Source of the DNA: Chaenocephalus aceratus
Taxonomy: Eukaryota; Chordata; Actinopteri; Perciformes; Channichthyidae
DNA: 64,000 nt
Assembly (NCBI GenBank): GCA_023974075.1
Contig: CM043808.1
Coordinates: forward strand, 18,922,704 to 18,986,703
Reading direction: 5' to 3'
The position numbers and the translations under genes were made by a program. The notes under the pieces are model-generated. The model was given only the letters and a program-made list of their open reading frames with translations. It was not told the origin of the DNA and searched no databases. Every line of letters begins with the position of its first letter. The stretch's first letter is position 1. Shown in pieces: positions 53,356-64,000 of the stretch.

Positions 53356-55578
53356 TGTGTGTATCAGCGCCAACACACTGTTGCCTTACAGAGCCCACAA
53401 GTGTCTGCTGTGTAGGAATCATGACATCACTGAGCTGGCAAGTCTTACAGTTCAGGATCGACTCAGCATAATAGCATTTTGCTGCAGTGCTGTCACAAGC
53501 CTCGTTTCCTGCTAAGTGTTGAGGGTCTGCATTAAGTGGGTTCCTTGGTTGGTGCTTGGGTAATGAGTTTGTGTGCTGACATTTCCAAAAACAAAATCAG
53601 GAATTAATTAACCCCAAAACTGCACTTGAAGGATATTTCGCTTTCTAATTAGACATACGTAAGGTTTTATATATTATAATCCACGGCTTTAATAATCAAA
53701 AAATAATTTGTTCTTGAGTAAAACAGCTCTGTCTCATTAACTCTTTCATGTGGTAGCGTTTACATCTGCTGAAGTTTCTTCAAACTCCAGTTATATTTAT
53801 TTAAATATTGGATTATACTTAACTACATTTATACTAATGCAACACTTATTCTAGTGCAATACTTATATACATGTGCAACAAGTACATTTACTGCAGTGCA
53901 ACAATGTAGAGTGATATTCAAATAGTTATTTATTTACTATTTCAAAACCTTTGTCTGCCGACTGTGGATGTTTGTTTGCCTCGGTTATTTTAGTTTTTCT
54001 GATGTGCTTCTTTATTTTTCGGCTGTTTGACTTATTTTGTATCTTTTAAGTGCACTTAAATAGCAGCTTATTGTGTGTTTTCATACGTATCTATGTATGA
54101 GAAAGAGCTAGTTAAAAGCAAAAGTACAGTTTGTTGATTTAAAGCCATTTATTACAACTGGCTAATCTGTATAAGGAAGTAGAATGTCCTGTGCTTAAAT
54201 AAATAAATGCATTAATCAGATAAAGTTTTAGTTCTCGATGATTGTAAATGTTCTGTATTTGGGTTTCGGACTGTTTGATGTCCAATGATTATTAGAGGAA
54301 GTAATTCAAACAACCATTAGTTCCAACCATAAACAGAAAGAGCACCTATTTAAATATTCATGTTAGTGGCACGCTGACAATCCTTGTGCCCAATGCTTCT
54401 AACATTAAATAACAAACATTGAATATAGATTAGATAAGTAAAACAGCAACAAAAGAGAAATGACGCAACTGGATGCCCATTGTTTTTATAGTTAATTGTT
54501 ATGTAAGTATTGGTGATAACTGAAATGTGAATTAATGCCAAACTAGTGGCCATTATCAGGAGTGTGTTGGACATGTGAGCTTCGGTATCTGAGGACGTTT
54601 GTCTCAAGGTCCATTGCTGTAACAATCATTCAAAACACGCCAAGCTTCAAGCAGTTCAACTTCTGCTCCTTCAATTTTGAATAATTTGCAGCTCATTTAC
54701 ATGAGGGGGGGGGGGGGGTACGATGGGAATGAAATGACTAACATTACTTCCAGTGTTATATAATATATCAGATAATAAAGTAAGGGTTTATTGCACAAGA
54801 TGTTCAAGTTAACACATGTCCAGCCTTAGGGAGAGAATATGTGCCAGAGAAACAACTAATTGGGTATTATAACTATAATTCACACTTGATAAATAGCACT
54901 TGGTTTAGAGTTGGTGGGCGGATTTAGACTTTTCTTTCTGGCTGTGTTCCTGCCGTGTGTTCTTGCTCGCTGCAGGGCTTTCCAAAGTGTGTGTTGGTCT
55001 CAGATGGCGTACAGTATGGTGTGGATCCCTGATGCCTCGGCCGGTTAATATGGGCAGATTGTGTTGTGTTAACACCCACACACAAACACACATGCACTCC
55101 CACAGGCACAGGCTTCTGCAAAAAATAAAAATTAATTGGTAATGAGGAGCCTGAGGATCTATCTATCTGTACATCTATCCATGGTAAATTAGGGCCTTTT
55201 GTGTGCATATTTCTGTATATAAACTGTCAAGAACAACAGAAGCTTCCGGATATGTTTCAGTCCCAAATGGGAATTCATGCCGTCTGCAGTAGATGGTTAA
55301 TTTCTCTCTCTGTTTGTGTCTAAATAAGCCTAATTACATAATTGGAAGAGCAGGCCAGACAGAACACTGTATCATACCGGTGAGTAAGGGAAATGATGGA
55401 TGGAAATATAAAATCAATGGCTGTGTTTGTGTGTTTTGGTCTGTGAACTCAAACTGTACACAACACATATTGATTATGCTTTTTTGGGCAACATTAGGAG
55501 TTTTGAAATGCAACATTTCCCTGAAGTTGCGTCAAGCAGCTTTTCAGATATGAAGAGTTTAACATATACATATATATG

Positions 55579-55610
<32 letters not shown>

Positions 55611-57493
55611 CAAGTTAAAAAAACAGTAAAAAAAACAGTAAAAAAAACATAGAAAACATCTCCCTGCAGCTGTAAGCACCTCCGTGTGTGAGGTTGAATG
55701 CGTGTTATTCAACACATTTTCCCTTTAAACTGTGGGGTTTTCTCTGGAAGTTTTTCCTTGTACGATGTGAGGGTCTAAGGACAGAGGGTGTCGTATTGTC
55801 ATACTGATAGTCTGTACAAACTGTGAAGTCCACTGAGACAAATGTAACATTTGTGATATTGGGCTATATGAATAAACATTGATTGATTGATTGATTATTC
55901 TTCAGATGACATGTCTCATCATTTTCATGGTCAGCATGACATGTTAAAGACGAGATATGACAGTGCACTGTTTGATTCTTGCGGGAAATGCCAATACATT
56001 TCTAAATCTGGTTTGAATCTCTTAAGGAATAACAAGGGACAGAACACTCTAATTGGAAGTAACATCAATCCCAAGTTCATATTCGGTGTGAAGAAACGTT
56101 TGTCAATGTTCTTATTTTAGGTGTGTGTCATCTGTTGTGCTAGACCTACAGTATAAAGCCTAGTTTGTTTTTGTGTTGACCTCTGTTTTCCTTTAGACTC
56201 AAAAAAGCCTGTCTGGCTGCCCTTTGACTTAAGCATTCATTCATAGTGTGTATGTGTATGTGTAAATGTGTTTGTGTGTGTGTGTGTCACAGCTGTCTGG
56301 ACTTAGGCTACTGCCCCGTGGTGTGTGTTTGCTAAATGTTCAGTTCACGCAGCAAGACAAGATCTCATAACGTTTTTTAATGAAAATGCTGCTTGTATTT
56401 CCCGGACTCTCCAATGTGTCCCTTGTGTTGTTATCTCTTTCCTTTCACCACCTCTCCTCTATATTCCTTTAAACTAAACACACCCACCAATAACAGATAT
56501 TACGATTAGTGACAGTTAGTGCTGTTTTGGGAAGTCTTAGTCACTGCAGGAGGGATGTGTGTATGCAATTTACTTGTCTTGTACACACCAATGTGAGCAT
56601 GGGACAGTGAGATCTCACCTTATTACATCATTTCTGATTGAGGGTTTTTACCGTATGGCTGCATAAAAGGACCATCAGGATATATTAGGATTTTACAAAG
56701 CAGTAAATCATCATAATAGCTACATATGGATTACATTCACTCTGAAATGTTGCCGTCATTATAACAAGGCAAGTTGAAGGCATACATTTTGGAGAAAGTT
56801 AGACAAGACAGAAGTCGTCTTTCATCATTTACGTGGGGACCATCAGCATTGTTATTGCATGCAACAGGTGTTGACATGCATGTAATTAAATATGTGTTTG
56901 GATTTCTGAATCATGTGTTCAATGTGTGGAAAAGCAGAGAAGTAATAATTACAAAGGATGTGTGTGTGTGAGTATGTGTTTGTGTATTCTTCTTTCAATG
57001 AGTCGATGTTTAGGGTGTTAAGGTGTTTATTTTCTAACACTTTGTAATTGTGCACCAAAAATGACAATTCGATAATGCCTCATTTGCATATTTAAAGACT
57101 TTCCACTTGTGACACAACATTTTATTGTGTTGATGTTAGTTATCAACTGCAGAATTGTTTGGGTGATATCTTTAATTACATAATGTACTCTTTTCACCTG
57201 TATGGTCTCCCTTTACTTTATGCTTTTGGCCTGATCGCTTCTCTTCTGCGCAGGTACGGAGATGGATGCAGAACCCCAAGGTGAGCGTGGAGAAGGCCCA
57301 GGGGAAAAGCCACCTTCACTCCTGTCCAAAGTGTCCTCTGGCAGACGACCTGTGGTACACACACTTCCCCTCGCCTTATGGCTGCTGTCACTACGGGGGT
57401 CTGCAGGGCGGACAGTACTACCACCAGGATCCGTGCTCACCATGCCCTGCCAGCGGAGTCACCAGCGGCCATGACAAGAGCAAGGGCTGCAAG
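52870..57493 (+). CDS. sgk1: Serum/glucocorticoid-regulated kinase 1, N-terminal exons of the long isoform (partial)
   Basis: Two coding exons, 52,870-52,974 and 57,254-57,493, joined in phase 0, give 115 residues. KKCSAFQFVKRKVRRW plus PKVSVEK matches the N-terminus of the long human SGK1 isoform (KKCSAFQFFKKRVRRW, then PMVSVDK; from memory). SGK1 is an AGC-family Ser/Thr kinase downstream of PI3K/PDK1/mTORC2 that regulates ion channels and transporters. The long form (SGK1.1 type) is described as membrane-directed through this basic stretch, and more stable and neuronal. The kinase domain is absent because the gene continues past base 64,000. A Gly/Arg-rich insert (residues 5-16) and Cys pairs (CPKC, GCC, CSPC) in exon 2 are evident. 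Synteny with aldh8a1 supports the call. Confidence 0.88.
55560..55611. repeat. (AT)n-rich tract
   Basis: Alternating ATATAT with occasional ATGT/ACAT units, self-complementary and able to form cruciforms. Confidence 0.93.
55714..55896 (+). mobile_element. L2 LINE 3' end, severely 5'-truncated
   Basis: TTTCCCTTTAAACTG, TCCTTGTACGATGTGAGGG, GATATTGGGCTATATGAAT and a (TGAT)n tail match the 3' UTR of the L2 at 35.2-35.37 kb with few differences. Only about 180 bp inserted, typical of dead-on-arrival LINE copies. It lies in sgk1 intron 1 in the sense direction. Confidence 0.93.
57254..57493 (+). CDS. sgk1: sgk1 long-isoform coding exon 2
   Basis: The acceptor is TCTGCGCAG and the donor GTAAAG. 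It encodes 80 residues: VRRWMQNPKVSVEKAQGKSH, a Cys/His/Tyr-rich middle (HSCPKCPLADDLWYTH, YGCCHYGG) and CSPCPASG. The beginning matches mammalian SGK1 well. The rest only shares Cys richness, so it evolves faster. Its 3' end is phase 0. Confidence 0.87.
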
Positions 57494-59500
57494 GTAAAGG
57501 GAAAAACAAATACAGAGAGTGGGGGGGGGGGGAAACGAAGGAAGGCACGAATCAGTCAGTCATTCTGTAACACTGCACCCAGACACACAATGTTACCCGT
57601 CACCTTCAGAAATGAATGCTCAGTCTTCTTTAAAGGATAATGTTAGAGCCAGTATTTTGCTTATATAAGAAAGTCCACCTAATCGTGACGTCTGTAGTCA
57701 ACCAGAGTATAAAAGACTACAATTCCCATTGCGCCTCCTCCAAGGTGACAGAGATGTTAGAAAGACTCCGTCGAGGAACAGTTTTTAACCGTTCAATTAC
57801 CCTTTAAGTTATCAAGTTATACAAGCCTTAACAAAGAAAGAAAGAATACCTAAGTTGTTTGTTATTTTATTTGAGTTTTGACTTTTGTAAAGGCCTCTTT
57901 TCTTTGTTGCATGTGTTTGTTATTTTATTTGGAGCAAACCCATTCCATAATATCATCCAAACCATCGGAGGCCAAGCAACTCATCAACTGTAAGTAACAC
58001 AAATATAAAGGAAAGAAAAACAAGTTAAAAATGTCTGTTTAAGGCATCTAGTGGCTTGATAGAAAAGTAAGGAAGGAAGCCACAACAGATAAAGTTATAG
58101 TCTTTTCCTAGCTTGGTCACCATTTCTATTGATTATAACAACATTGTCTATATCATAATGTGTGTCATACAGAATACATAGGAAAAGTTCCTCCCGCCAT
58201 CCTCTCACTACTTATGTCCTCTGGCTGCAGGTGCAACTATAACTAACAGTTATTTTACAGATCTCTCTCTGATCGCCCATTAGCATTCATTAAAAGAAGC
58301 CAACAAAGCCAATTAGGTTCTAACAGGACTCTAGACATTACTGTTTGTCTTTGTTCTCACTTTAAGCTCTACCATGAGTGTCGTTATGTAATATAAACAC
58401 TAAGAAGGCAGGGTCGTTTTTCAAAATCCCCCTGTTGTTCGTGGCGGGCTGGTGTTTATGAAATTAGAGCAGGTTGCATGTATTCAGCAGAGAATACTAA
58501 AATGTGTCAGGAAAAAAATACACACACACACACACACACAACAAATGCCTTGCCCAGACAAACGGCAGTCCATTCACCCTAATGCTGCTGCAGGTGTCCA
58601 GGTTGTCCTTGCAACTGCAATCATAATAGCCATCCCACCGCTATCAATCATCACACCCATCAAGTGTGTGCGTGTGTGTGTGTTTTTTTCCAGTCCAATG
58701 GGTAACAGGAGAGAATGAGTCATCACTGTCCCAGCAGGACAAAGCCACACTGTGTACTGTGTGTGTTTGCATGTGTGTGTGTGTTGTGTGCTGAGAAACA
58801 ACACTGAATCATGTTAGAATATAAAACCGCGCCTCATTATTGTCCATCACACTGTTCTCTTTCCTGCAGCCCTATAGTTTTGTTTCCCCCCCACATTTAG
58901 TTTAAAGTTGCTCTGGTTTTCTTCCAGGCAGTTCTCTATCCCTCCATCAATTTCACCTCTTGCCCTCACCACCGATAGATCTGTCGCTAATGTCTCACTG
59001 GAGATAACCAATGTGTGTGTGTGTGTGTGTGGAATTGATGGGTGTTGAAGCGAGGTGGGAGAAGACAGGGGGGGGGCTCCATGGTGAGTCATAGCTAGCT
59101 TTCACTGCAGAGTGTGTGTGAAGTCAATCCAGGAGTGTGGAGTTATACAGGAGTGACCTATAACAGCTACTAGTGTGCGGTGTTGTGATCACGACTCAAT
59201 TAGTGTTACTTTGGTTGGTTATTGGCTAATGGTTACACAAGCCAAACAAATCTACCTTCATACTTCCTCCCATTTTACTCCAAATATGCTCAGGCATATG
59301 TATAATCTGATCAGCTCATTTTCAGAAAGGTTTTATATAAATGGAGCAGGACAAAAAGTGAGCAAATATTTTTTCCTGAAACCTCCAGAATCTCTTTACA
59401 CAGAGAGGACACATGTGTATGTATAAAAGACATGAACAAGTGGATTTTGCATAATAGGTGACGTTTAAAACTACAACACTCATTTAGAGAGACACAACCC
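57494..59500 (+). other. sgk1: sgk1 intron 2, first part
   Basis: Includes a poly-G run near 57,522-57,533 and short CA/GT repeats at 58,521-58,540 and 59,011-59,031. No exon or other gene is recognised. The conserved kinase exons (starting near the AFMKQRR segment in mammals) are not found. Confidence 0.6.
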
Positions 59501-59508
59501 AAATATCG

Positions 59509-60343
59509 CAACCTGATCTCACCAGAATGTGTGACTCCACCACGACTCCTTAACACCGCATTGCGTGGTGGACTCACGAACTTTGTTACATTTACGTGTC
59601 TGCACCACGCAAACAACCCCAATGTAAAGTGAATGAGGCTCCTTTGTCGTGGTGCACACACGCATTTCTACAACGTCCTGCAGTGAACTTTTATTCTATA
59701 AAACGTTTTTAAAATCTACTTTATAGCTTGTAGTAACTCACGGGAGTCTTCTTTTATTTTATTTTATTTGTATTCATAATAATTTTTATTTTTCGTCAGA
59801 ATGTATTATGGTGCATTAGTTACGAATTTTTGTTCTCAAAAAACAGTGCATTGTGTGTAATACAACTGTGATTTTTATTACATTAGTTTGTTTTTAAGGA
59901 AGGCCAGAGCTTCAGCTGTGCCAAATAGATTGTTCCCTTTAGTTAACGTTTTTTAAAAGAACATTATATTCCGATTTGATCATGTCCCCTTTATTGTATT
60001 ACGGAGAGCAATGTGAGCGTCCATTTCCATTGGATGACGGAGGATTTTACACCCGGAAGTAAGTATTCTCTTTACTGTCGATTGATTTTACAGTGATATC
60101 TGCATTACTGATCAACTTAAAAACACCAGATTATCCTTGTTGATTACACAACATTGATTGGTTTAAATTGTGTACAATGCTTTTGTAATTTTCCCCTTCG
60201 ATTCGGAGAAACAAATATTTGTTCAGTTTAGGATGGCCGAAGACACTACACTACCCAGAATCCTCAGCTATCGTTTGGGACTACACCATGTGCTTTGCTT
60301 GACAAACCCCGTGGTTTGTCCTCAAGCTCTGTGATTGGATGTT
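59509..60343. repeat. Left long inverted-repeat arm
   Basis: Collinear with the reverse complement of the right arm over about 800 bp. Landmarks are CACGCAAACAACCCCAATGT, TTCGTCAGAATGTATTATGG, CATGTCCCCTTTATTGTATT and CACTACCCAGAATCCTCAGC. It also contains TTGACAAACCCCGTGGTTTG, a local hairpin not present in the right arm. Confidence 0.9.
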
Positions 60344-60439
60344 GAAGTTTACGCTGAGTGACAAACAGCATTTTGAAATGGAATGAAACCCATCGGCGGC
60401 ACACTATTCAAAACAGGAATCGAACGTCTCCTACCCCCC

Positions 60440-60712
60440 CCCCCCTTAGGTCACAGGCTCCTCCAACAGTGCAACACAATAAAACAGATAAACAGAAAAA
60501 ATAGTGCAAGTCAATACAAAAAGTAAAATAGTAAAAAGTGAAATAGTGCAATAAGAGTCTATACAAGTGATTGGAATATATGATATATTAGACTAATCAT
60601 TTCTAAGTAGCAGCCAGATGAATGTTATGGATGTTATTTCAAAGTGCAGGTGTTTAATAGTCTTATGGCCTGTGGGATGAAACTGTCCCTGAGTCTGTTT
60701 TAGTCCGGATGT
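60440..60712 (-). mobile_element. Antisense LINE fragment inside the long-TIR element (piece 1)
   Basis: Minus-strand reading near 60,640-60,712 gives QTQGQFHPTGHKTIKHL-like residues, matching the 'R.SF.P.A.RL.N' end of fish LINE ORF2. A low-complexity AATAGTG-rich 3' part follows. It is a short relic. Confidence 0.5.
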
Positions 60713-61620
60713 AAGATAAAATAAGATAAGATAAGATGGTACTTTATTAATCCCAATTTGAGACATTGTTTTTGTTGCAGCAGCATAAAAGACAAGGCAT
60801 TTTACAATAAAACAAAACCACAAATAAACAAGAATAGAAAGAAAAGAATAGAAAATATACGTGTTGAAATAGAAAACATACATGTAGATATTATATATGC
60901 AAATATACATATTCAAAAATATATGACAATGGAATATGGAATATCAAATATTGAACAGCTTATATATGTGTAAAATGTACAGCGAGGTTGTATTAGAGAA
61001 ACTATGGAGCAGAGAGTTATCTTCCTGCCAGAGGTGATTTATTGTACAGAGTTATTGCAGTGGGCAGGAATGTGTTCCTGTATCGGTCCTTGTGACAGCG
61101 GAGCTGCAGCAGTCTGTTGGAGAAGGAGCTCCGTTGTCTGTCCAGCTGCAGGTGGAGAGGATGGGTGGGTTATCCATCATGGACAACAGCCTGTTCAGTG
61201 TCCTCCTCTCCACCACAGCTTCAAAGGGGTCCAGCTTGATGCCGATGACAGACCCAGCTTTCCTGATCAGTTTATTGATCCTGCTGGTGCCCCCGGCTCT
61301 TATGTTGCTCCCCCAGCAGACCGCAGCAAAGAAGAGTGCACTGGCCACAACAGACTAGAAGATCTCCAGCATCTTGCTGCACACGTGGAAGGATCTCAGC
61401 TTCCTCAGAAAATAGAGTCTGTTCATCCCCTTCTTGTACACACCGTCAGTGTTGATCCTCCAGTTCAGCCCATAAGTGCACTCCCAGGTACTGTAGTCCT
61501 CCACAACAGCCACATCCTCTCCTAGAATGCGGCTGTTGTGCCAGATGGCAGCAGACAGAACAGTTTGTGGCTGGGGTGATGGGGGTCTTTTATAATCCTG
61601 AGGGCTTTCTTTAAGGTTAA
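60713..61620 (-). mobile_element. Antisense LINE 3' fragment with (GATAA)n-type tail (piece 2)
   Basis: On the + strand it begins with TAAGATAAGATAAGATGG and ACTTTATTAATCCC, the reverse of a well-known fish LINE tail. On the minus strand it encodes FLRKLRSFHVCSKMLEIFY, then SALFFAAVCWGSNIRAGG and LLSMMDNPP (61,052-61,430), a non-LTR ORF2 C-terminal region. It is 5'-truncated with stops. Confidence 0.8.
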
Positions 61621-61879
61621 CCTGGTATTTTTACTCCACTACATTTATTTTAGTTACTTTACAGATTCTGATTAATGATGTGAAATATAAACAACCCTTA
61701 AAGCAGACTTTAGTTACACTTGAGTAAAATTCAGGGAAGGTGATTGTCAAGTGCCAACAATCAGGAGAGATATTTGATTGGAGGACTGGCTTATCTAAAG
61801 CCAGTTGAGTAGCACTTGAAATGTTTTGGCTCTATGAAACCTGATGTACTTATATGATTCTGTTTTCTTCAAGCTTGTA

Positions 61880-61955
61880 TTTTGTTGGTCGAACGCACTT
61901 ATTGTAAGTCGCTTTGGATAAAAGCGTCAGCTAAATGCAATGTAATGTAATGATT
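61880..61955 (+). repeat. Fish retroelement tail (GTCGCTTTGGATAAAAGCGTC type)
   Basis: GTAAGTCGCTTTGGATAAAA then GCGTCAGCTAAATGCAATG with an (ATGTA)n end is one of the commonest dispersed 3' tails in teleost DNA. A decayed antisense copy lies at 42.7 kb. Confidence 0.75.
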
Positions 61956-62596
61956 GTTGGTGCTTGAGAAGACTAAATATGTATCTGCAGATCCCTATAA
62001 AGTATATACATTACTCGTTATTCTCTACAAATAGTTAATTAAAAACTGTATATAATTGCTATTTTGGACATCCCTTTTCAAGATTTTAATATTACTCTAA
62101 ACGTGTAATAACGTGCTTTAACCAGCAGGTGGTTTGGGTTAAAAAGCTGTCAAGTTTACAGTGTTAACAAAATAAAATATACTGCTGTTTCTGGTTTAGT
62201 TTACGACGGATATATTTAGTTATTGTTTTGATATTTGTAACACAAAAGCGATGGAAAAACCCCACAGCAACACAGAAAAGATGGTCTTAACATGAACCAG
62301 CGGTCTAGTAGTTAATAAAAAAACAATAATATCAAAACAAATTATTACTACTAACTTTATTGTGAAATTAAAACAGAACGGTAAAAGAATAGTTTCCGGT
62401 CTATTCTGAGCCCGATCTCTGTAGATAAATACAAATAAAGAACTACGACAGATGTGTAATATTTAATGCAGCCAAACCATTTATTACAATGCATTAATGT
62501 GATGACTTTCAAAGAGTAAAGCAAGCACTGCTGAATAAAGTATGATTTATCTTTTACGAAGCGTTTTTTTTCATATGGAATGCAGTTGGAGGTCAA

Positions 62597-63368
62597 CCAA
62601 TCACAGAGCTTGAGGCAACACGGAACAATAGCTGAGGATTCTGGGTAGTGTAGTGTCTTCGGCCATCCTAAACTGAACAAATATTTGTTTCTCCGAATCG
62701 AAGGGGAAATTACAAAAGCATTGTACACAATTTAAACCAACCAATGTTGTATAATCAACAAGGATAATCTGGTGTTTTTGAGTTGATGAGTAATGCAGAT
62801 ATCACTGTAAAATCAATCGACAGTAAAGAGAATACTTACTTCCGGGTGTAAAATCCTGCGTTATCCAATGGGAATGGATGCTCACATTGCTCTCCGTAAT
62901 ACAATAAAGGGGACATGATCAAATCGGAATATAATGTTCTTTTAAAAAACGTTAACTAAAGGGAACAATCTATTTGACACAGCTGAAGCTCTGGCCTTCC
63001 TTAAAAACAAACTAATGTAATAAAAATCACAGTTGTATTACACACAATGCATTGTTTTTTGAGAACAAAAATTCGTAACTAATGCACCATAATACATTCT
63101 GACGAAAAATAAAAATTATTATGAATACAAATAAAATAAAAGAAGCCTCCCGTGAGTTACTACAAGCTATAAAGTAGATTTTAAAAACGTTTTATAGAAT
63201 AAAAGCTCACTGCAGGACGTTGTAGAAATGCGTGTGTGCACCACGACAAAAGAGCCTCATTCACTTTACATTGGGGTTGTTTGCGTGGTGCAGACACGTA
63301 AATGTAACAAAGTTCGTGACTCCACCACGCAATGCGGTGGAGTCACGCATTCTGGTGAGATCAGGTTG
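62597..63368. repeat. Right long inverted-repeat arm
   Basis: Reverse complement of the left arm, ending in TCTGGTGAGATCAGGTTG just before the AAATATCG duplication. Confidence 0.9.
63315..63347. repeat. Subterminal hairpin of the long-TIR element
   Basis: CGTGACTCCACC (63,315-63,326) and GGTGGAGTCACG (63,336-63,347) form a perfect 12-bp stem around a 9-base loop, about 20 bp inside the element end. The left end has the counterpart with a 13-bp insertion. Confidence 0.9.
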
Positions 63369-63460
63369 AAATATCGACTCTCTTCCTGTATTTTAATCTG
63401 TGTGTCATGCCAAGTATTCTATGACAAAACGTATCTAAGGTGGCCCTGAAGGGCAAGACA

Positions 63461-64000
63461 CCACAGCATTTCACAAAACACTACAGCATTTCAGAAAACA
63501 CTTCAGCATTTCAGAAAACACTTCAGCATCTCACAAAACACAACAGTTTTCACAAAACGCCGCAGCATGAATGGAATCGGATCGATCAGGCTAAACTAAC
63601 CTGTAGCTTCTCCGTCCACACTCACAACAACGTCATACAGACATAAATAAATCAGCGACTGTATTCACCATGACACAGACAGTCTGTGTTTTGTATATGT
63701 TTAACTTTTGTCCAGTTTCTTAACAGATAGGAGCTGTGTGAGTTCTGAGTGTGTGCTAACAGCTAACGGCTGATGTGTTGGGACATGTTGCGCTGTCGGG
63801 TGCTGACCAATCACGAAGCGTGATTTCTTGACTGGCAGCAAAAACAACCAATCAGGCAGCAGTACTTCTCTGGCTGGCTCTGTCCAATCACAAACAAGAA
63901 GTGTTCTCCCTAAAGGAATACCCTCTCCATCCAATGTGAAATGCTGTGGCGTTTTCTGAAATGCTGTAGCGTTTTCTGAAATGCTGTTGTGTTTTGTGAA
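63461..64000. mobile_element. Fold-back element with 20-bp tandem repeat arms, cut by the window edge
   Basis: The left arm 63,461-63,568 holds five to six copies of a 20-bp unit (CTACAGCATTTCAGAAAACA and variants). The right arm from 63,935 to the window end holds the reverse complement units (TGTAGCGTTTTCTGAAATGC). The 365-bp centre is unrelated, with words such as GACCAATCACGAAGCGTG. No coding frame is present. The right boundary is outside the window. Confidence 0.85.

Larger units (their letters stand above)
52975..57253 (+). other. sgk1: sgk1 intron 1 with microsatellites
   Basis: GT-AG intron of 4.28 kb. It holds CA/GT arrays at 52,988-53,058 (CA with AAAC interruptions), 53,157-53,201 and 53,306-53,354, a poly-G run at 54,703-54,718, an (AT)n tract and an L2 tail. 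No further exon is recognised inside it. Confidence 0.75.
59509..63368. mobile_element. 3.86-kb DNA element with about 0.8-kb terminal inverted repeats and perfect 8-bp TSD
   Basis: Ends are 5' CAACCTGATCTCACC and 3' GGTGAGATCAGGTTG. Flanks are AAATATCG at 59,501-59,508 and AAATATCG at 63,369-63,376. The left arm (59,509 to about 60,343) and right arm (about 62,597-63,368) are collinear inverted repeats with few changes; differences include a 13-bp insertion near 59,545 and a roughly 40-bp gap near 60,280. The interior is mostly other retroelement debris and no transposase frame is visible. Termini CA...TG and an 8-bp duplication fit hAT or P-type nonautonomous elements. It lies in sgk1 intron 2. 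Confidence 0.9.

Noticed and set aside
57494..64000. Search for the remaining sgk1 exons (AFMKQRR start, kinase GKGSFGKV motif)
   Set aside because: None of these motifs is found in any frame; they should lie beyond the window.

Overview
This is vertebrate nuclear DNA, most likely from a ray-finned (percomorph-type) fish. The signs are intron-bearing vertebrate genes, more than a dozen long CA/GT microsatellites, and fish-type mobile elements: L2-clade LINEs, a Tc1-like transposon with the well-known 'CACTGAACAAAAATATAAA' end, hAT-like MITEs and several long inverted-repeat elements. The species cannot be named from the sequence alone.

Layout. (1) At 1.9-6.9 kb lies a complete seven-exon aldh8a1 gene on the + strand, encoding a 490-residue aldehyde dehydrogenase of the 2-aminomuconate semialdehyde/retinaldehyde type. 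(2) From 7 to 52 kb there is a long gene desert. It holds microsatellites, a decayed LINE (14.1-17.3 kb), an antisense L2 fragment, hAT-like and other MITEs, and a deep nest of transposons at 28.9-36.1 kb. In that nest a nearly intact L2 LINE sits inside a Tc1-like element, which itself lies between arms of an inverted-repeat element; the L2 carries an antisense copy of its own 3' end. (3) From 52.9 kb to beyond the window edge lies the 5' part of sgk1 on the + strand. Two coding exons are present and encode the N-terminus of the long, membrane-directed SGK1 isoform; the kinase exons must lie downstream of base 64,000. (4) Inside the second visible sgk1 intron is a 3.86-kb element with arms of about 0.8 kb and a perfect 8-bp target duplication. 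It is followed by a fold-back element built of 20-bp tandem repeats that runs off the window.

The two genes are in the same order and orientation as the ALDH8A1-SGK1 neighbours of human 6q23 (from memory), so this is a conserved syntenic block. They have no known shared pathway: one acts in tryptophan/kynurenine and retinal aldehyde oxidation, the other in ion-transport and neuronal kinase signalling. The most unusual features are in the mobile DNA: the L2 with ORF1 and ORF2 in one frame split by a single UGA, the near-identical L2 palindrome, a hairpin with telomere-like repeats in its stem, and the long-arm 8-bp-TSD element.
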